Shown piece after piece: positions 59,385 through 64,000 of a stretch of 64,000 nucleotides of DNA (positions are counted from its first letter, which is position 1; each line of letters starts with the position of its first letter). The DNA comes from Begonia masoniana (Eukaryota; Streptophyta; Magnoliopsida; Cucurbitales; Begoniaceae). Location: positions 12,294,095 to 12,358,094 of the forward strand of contig CM039509.1 in NCBI GenBank assembly GCA_022432975.1, in the 5' to 3' direction. Below the pieces are notes generated by a model, which saw only the letters and a program-made list of their open reading frames with translations, searched no databases and was not told where the DNA came from. The position numbers and the translations under genes were made by a program.

Positions 59385-61479
59385 ATGGATTTTGACTCAA
59401 GTAGATCGGTTGATTTAAACGAGGCAGCAGGTTCTGACAATGATATAGATTGGCTGACGAACGCCGCATCTGCATATGAAGATGAAAATGAAGAAATAGA
59501 GTTGTATTCGATCTTTAGAACTCTGGACGATGAACTTCGAATACCGGTTGGCTCGAATGACGAGGAGGTGGAAAAAATACCGGTAAGACCACAAATCGCA
59601 ATAGGATTTTTTGTGGGTTAACAATATAGTTCTTTACAATATTAAAGAAGAAATAGTCTAATATTCTCTAAAAATAGTTTTGGTATAAAGTTCATCAAAA
59701 GTGACCGTCATCAACTGACGGCTAAGTGTGACAATGGATATTAGTGGCGACTACATGCTTCGAAGATGCAAGACAAGCTGACGTTTCAAATAAAGACCTT
59801 GACCGATACTCACACCTGTTCAAGAAAAATTAAGAGTCCACACGCTTAAGCAAAATGGGTGGCGAATGAGTATCTAGATAGGTTCAAAAGTCACCCTACA
59901 TGAGACATCTCTTCTATTATCGAGACAGTGAGGAAGGATTTCACTTTCAAAATTTCACCAAGTCTTGTCACAAGAGCAAGAAGCGAAGCTCGAGAACTTA
60001 ATAAAGGGAAGTGCGATGAACAGTACAAGCAACTGTGGTCGTACGCAGCCAAAATATTTAGAATAAATTCAGGTAGCACAATACAATTGATGGTAACCTA
60101 GTGGGCCGTAATTCAGTAGAATTCCAAAGATTGTATATGTGCATAGCTGCTTGCAATGCAAGTTTGCTGCAGTGGGGTAGACTCGTTATCTGTTTGGATG
60201 GCTGTCATCTTAAAGGGTACTGTCCCGGCCAATTACTCACAGCCGTTGGTATTAATGGCAATGATAGAATATATCTCGTTGCTGTTGTCAACGTCAAATA
60301 TGAGTGTGCAGACTCATGAACGTGGTTCTTGGAACTATTGAATAGAGACCTAAACACTGAATCGGGCCGCAGGTGGACAATTATTTCAGATCGACAAAAG
60401 ATATAATGCATTTCTATTTGTTATTTCAAATATTTGGGGGCGTTGTGGTAATTATATTGTTTTATGTTGATGTTGTTTTTCGTTCAAATATCAGGGGTTG
60501 AAGAAAGCTGTTCTAGAACAATTAGAACAGGCTGAACACTGCTTCTGCCTCCGACATTTGTACGCAAATTTATAAAAAAATTTTTGGGGCAGAGCGTTCA
60601 AAAATGCGATGTAGAATGCGGCCAGGGCACCCACAGAGGCCAATTTTGAGCATGAGATGAGGAAATTACGGCAGATTAGCCCGGAGGCAGAAGCATATCT
60701 TCGACGGAAAGATCCTAGATGTTGGGCTAGTTATGCCTTCTCTTCGATTCCCAAGTGCGATTTGGGCTTAAATAATCTAAGCGAGTCATTTAATGCATTG
60801 CTATTGCCTGTAAGGGACAAATCGATCATGACCATGTTCAAGATGATCCGAAAGCGGTTGATGACTCGCATTTGTGAAAAAATTCAAGAAGTTAGCCCAA
60901 TCAGCAGACCTCCTGTGTCCCAAGATAAAGAACAAGTTTGCGAAGCTAAATAGTACATCTAGAAATTGGAGTACTGTGCCAGGGGGAGGTGGACGATTTG
61001 AAGCCAGCAATAGATACGAACAATTCGTTGTCGACATGAATATGTGTGTGTGCAACTGTACCAGGTGGGAGCTCACTGGAATCCCGTGTGTCCACTCCAT
61101 TTAGTGCATACATTTCATGAGGCTGTCATCAGAAAATTTTGTGTACCCATGTTATGACCGGGTAACTTACCTACAGATGTACTCAAACTATATTCATCTT
61201 ATTAGCGGCCAACAAATGTGACCGCCCAAAGAAGGTATGAACGAAATCCTCCCGCCAAAAAGAAGGCGCCAACCTGGTAGGCCCAAGAAGACAAGAGTGC
61301 GAGATGCCGAAGAGCTGTCAAGCTCGAGAATTAGAAGGAAGAACTCTCACAAGCGGTGTGGTATATGTCGACAATATAGGCATAATACTCGCACTTGTCA
61401 TAACAAGGGATCAACTTCAGGCGCTGCTTCACAAGACACTTTTATGGGGTTCAACACATTTGACAGGACGAAGGATTAA
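59385..61479 (+). pseudogene. Second MULE (MuDR-type) transposase
   Basis: Starts MDFDSSRSVDLNEAAGSDND at 59385. Broken N-terminal DNA-binding part to 60090, then RLVICLDGCHLKGYCPGQLL (first Asp), TWFLELLNRDL and WTIISDRQK (second Asp). Next comes an intron position whose donor has changed (AAAAGATATAA) with acceptor ATATCAG (60491-60497). Then CFCLRHLYANL, LGLNNLSESFNALLLPVRDK, the SWIM motif CNCTRWELTGIPCVHS, GRPKKTRVRD and the knuckle CGICRQYRHNTRTCH. Order matches the minus-strand MULE at 47767-49871. Many stops; inactive. Confidence 0.88.
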
Positions 61480-61869
61480 GTATTTTTATGACATATAACT
61501 CTTTGTATTAACAAATTGTAATTATTAATTTTAGTTTATTTAAATAATACTTTTTTATTTTAGGTTAGTCAAATAATATATTATCTTATATTAAACACAT
61601 TATTAAATTTTAAACAAAATATATAGTAATTTCGTTCGTTTATATTAAATTTATATTTTAATAATTGATTATATTAACTTATATATATATATTTTCAAAA
61701 AAAAAAAAATCTATTTCCATCCATTTTAAAATCATGTTGCACGAGTCATCGATGAGGCAATATTCAAACATTGTTGTATACGTAGACAACTGACATGCCA
61801 AGGAGGCCCAAAAATAGATTACAGTCCAAGGCCCATGAATTACTAAACATTTTTTCAAATAAAAACTAT
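61480..61869. other. AT-rich stretch after second MULE
   Basis: Only low-complexity TA- and A-rich sequence; no ORF or element end recognised. Confidence 0.5.
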
Positions 61870-62230
61870 TTTCTTTTATTGCAGGAAGTTGATCTTGATG
61901 GAGACCTCGCTTGGAGCACTTGGAATGATTTACTACTCGGCCCATGGGAATTTGTCTTCTCGGCCCATGATTTGATGTAATTTTTGGTTTTGAACTTATT
62001 TGGCATACTCTAGCCTTTTTGTATGGATTATTATAATTGCATCATGCATTAGATTGCGTGGTTAGGGTTAGATGTATGTTGGTGGATGATGGGTTGAAAA
62101 CTTAACCTTCAAAGGGGAAATGTCCCTCAACAACTGGACTCAAAGGAAGCCTTAGCCCAAAGAAGAGCCCACATTTAAGGTATGAATTTTGCAGGTACAA
62201 GTGTTAGTGGGAACATGGATAAAAGACCTA
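61870..62230 (+). repeat. LTR fragment related to the 38-46 kb element
   Basis: CCCATGGGAATTTGTCTTCTCGG, split by differences, and GAACTTATTTGGCATACTCT, then GGTTAGGGTTAGATG and GGATGATGGG follow the same order as 38246-38410 in that LTR. Diverged and without ends. Confidence 0.55.
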
Positions 62231-62466
62231 GCAAAAATCTCAACCATTGGCTAAGCAATGGCTCGGATCAAGTGTGGACTACATTCTGGCGCGTGCGCGG
62301 GCATGCAGAATGGCACCGGGCATGCAGGAGGGTGCGTAGGCGCCAGATGGGGTGCGTGCGGCAGGCGCGCGGTGCGCAAGCGTTGATCGATCAGGCGCTC
62401 TAGGCTTTGATCGATCGCCTAGCAGGCACGCGGTGCACGCAGCGGCAGTGCCCGATGCGTGCGCTG

Positions 62467-63244
62467 TGTAACGACCCAACCACCCGATGGGCCAGGCCGT
62501 GCAGTCCCGGCTCACATAGGGCCCTACCACGTGGTTTCCCGAAGGTCGTCCCACGTGTACTCACGATCTTCTCCCCCCTGAAGGGAGTTTTTGCCTCCCT
62601 CCCCACTTGAACCCGAGACCTCAGGGACTAGTACTTGGGCTACAAGTGAGGAGTACAAGTTGAGCTACTCACGTGTGACGGCCTTCGAGAAACCACGTGG
62701 CAGGGCCCTGTGTGAGCCGGGACTGCATGGCCTGGCCCATCGGGGGGTTGGGTCGTTACAAAAAAGGCGCCTTTTTTTGTAACGACCTAACCCCCGATAG
62801 GCTAAGCCGTGCAGTCCCGGCTCACATAGGGCCCTGCCACGTGGTTTCCCGAAGGCCATCCCACGTGTACTCACGATCTTCTCCCCCCTGAAGGGAGTTT
62901 TTGCCTCCCTTCCCACTCGAACCCATGACCTCTGGAACTAGTACTTGGGCTACAAGTGAGGAGTACCACTTGAGCTAGTAGCCCAAGTACTAGCCCCTGA
63001 GGTCTTGGGTTCGAGTGGGGAGGGAGGCAAAAACTCCCTTCAGGGGGAGAAGATCGTAAGTACACGTGGGACGGCCTTCGGGAAACCACGTGGCAGGGCC
63101 CTGTGTGAGCCGGGACTGCACAGCCTAGCCCATCGGGGGGTTGGGTCGTTACAAAAAAGGCACCTTTTTTGTAACGACCCAACCCCCCCGATGGACCAGG
63201 CCGTGCAGTCCCGGCTTGGCCCATCGAGGGATTGGGTCGTTACA
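62467..63244. mobile_element. Cluster of tRNA-derived SINE-like units in alternating orientation
   Basis: Units end in TTGGGTCGTTACA, in two cases followed by an A-run. Orientations by position: 62467-62667 minus, 62668-62766 plus, 62770-62977 minus, 62978-63158 plus, 63161-63216 minus, 63217-63244 plus. The fullest minus unit has a box A-like TAGCTCAAGTGGTA (near 62977) and a box B-like GGGTTCGAGTG (about 62926-62916) at tRNA spacing. Some units lack the head, others the tail. Together they form large inverted repeats. A foldback DNA element with these ends is an alternative. Confidence 0.6.
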
Positions 63245-63524
63245 TGCTGCCTGGGTGACGCGCGCACCCAGTGCGTGCGCATGGCGCCCAAGTGTGTCAT
63301 TCCGAAATTTTTTAAAAATTTTAGTTTTTCAAATATGTTTTAACTCGATCTTTTTCAACACGTTTGACACGTATTTTATGCACGTTTTCCAACCATTTTT
63401 GAGGGTTCAAAAAACCCAAAAATCGAGTCAAAATTTTATCAAAAATTATTTTAAACTTCGTTTTAAACGTGATAAGTGTGAGCAAAGTAGTGCACTGAGC
63501 CAGGACGGGTTCAGGGGCGTTACA

Positions 63525-63755
63525 GAGTATGCTCATAAATATGAGCCAAAAAAGTTACAAGCACCAATGCCATGAATATATAGGCCTAATGATGGTAGGT
63601 TAGGGTTTTGAGTGGGTTGGGCCTTCATTTGGGCTTGCAAGCCAACTCTTCAAGTTCAAGTGGGCCAAACCTTTAACCAAGCCATCAACTAATCCTAACA
63701 TTCATCTAATCCTAAAATGCCTAACATGCATGCATATAATAAAGTTTAACCTTAA
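63525..63755 (-). repeat. LTR fragment related to the 38-46 kb element, inverted
   Basis: TGCTCATAAAT, AAAAAAGTTACAAGCACCAA, TGCCATGAATATATAGGCC and ATCTAATCCTAA occur in the reverse order and strand of 38335-38550. Confidence 0.7.
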
Positions 63756-64000
63756 TATCCGGCTCGTACGGATTTTTAAGAATACTATTATTATATTATT
63801 GGATGGCATTTTTGTAAGTACGTCAAATCAAGTCCGTTTTTCAAAAAGAAAGCGTCGTTACGATCCTAATGAATAATTGGAATTTTAAAGAAATTTTGAG
63901 AATTTTCGGATTTTAGACGTTATATTCTGAGTAAATACGCTTCTCGTAATGTAAAGGACATTTTAGTAAAAATAGTAAATGAAGTCCGAATCGCGAACGG
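63756..64000 (+). repeat. LTR 5' fragment related to the solo LTR at 55476
   Basis: Shares CTCGTAAT.TAA and TCAGTAAA/TTAGTAAAAATAG with GAGTCCG-type blocks in the order of 55600-55690. It continues beyond the window. Confidence 0.5.

Noticed and set aside
62182..63343. Many overlapping ORFs of 60-117 codons
   Set aside because: They arise from the inverted SINE-like units and give mirror-image translations.

Overview
The window is nuclear DNA of a flowering plant, probably a eudicot; the species cannot be told from the sequence. Nearly all of it is transposable elements, many nested with readable target-site duplications (TSDs). I found no tRNA gene, no intact rRNA gene, no CRISPR array and nothing prokaryotic.

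The one recognisable host gene is on the minus strand and runs through most of the window. Four exons (54262-54014, 31056-30972, 9020-8880, 8797-8684) join in phase. They encode the myristoylation-type N-terminus and the first half of the copine/vWA domain of an RGLG-type RING E3 ubiquitin ligase. Its first two introns are about 23.0 kb and 22.0 kb and are packed with elements; the vWA C-terminus and RING would lie to the left of the window.

Layout: 1-7453, a non-coding element with long LTRs (LARD-like), whose 5' LTR holds a complete Cassandra TRIM (5S rRNA-derived LTRs) and whose interior holds a plastid rpoB fragment. 7541-8430, Ty1/copia relic. 8684-9020, exons 4 and 3. 9445-19457, Tekay-like Ty3/gypsy element with a nearly complete pol; its 3' LTR carries 89 perfect 23-bp repeats. 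19463-22522, gag relic cut by a solo LTR. 22523-27994, Ty3/gypsy chromovirus on the minus strand. 28518-29682 and 29777-30159, hAT-like and Tourist-like MITEs. 30972-31056, exon 2.

31935-34250, remains of an old Ty3/gypsy element whose tail reappears at 50560-52192. Between these parts lies a Mutator-like (MULE) complex, about 35.65-49.98 kb. It has a 'plant transposon protein' gene on the plus strand facing a MuDR-type transposase on the minus strand. The plus-strand gene is split by a Ty3/gypsy element (38046-46356, TSD AGATG) that itself carries a hAT MITE. 54014-54262, exon 1. 54640-61480, a second MULE with palindromic 5' repeats and a 3.9-kb solo LTR inserted before its transposase. 62467-63244, tRNA-derived SINE-like units in alternating orientation. 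63525-64000, LTR fragments.

The strongest leads are the RGLG-like gene with two introns over 20 kb, the 23-bp array amplified in only one LTR of a pair, the MULE with two convergent genes, the palindrome series in front of the second MULE, and the plastid rpoB piece inside an LTR element.
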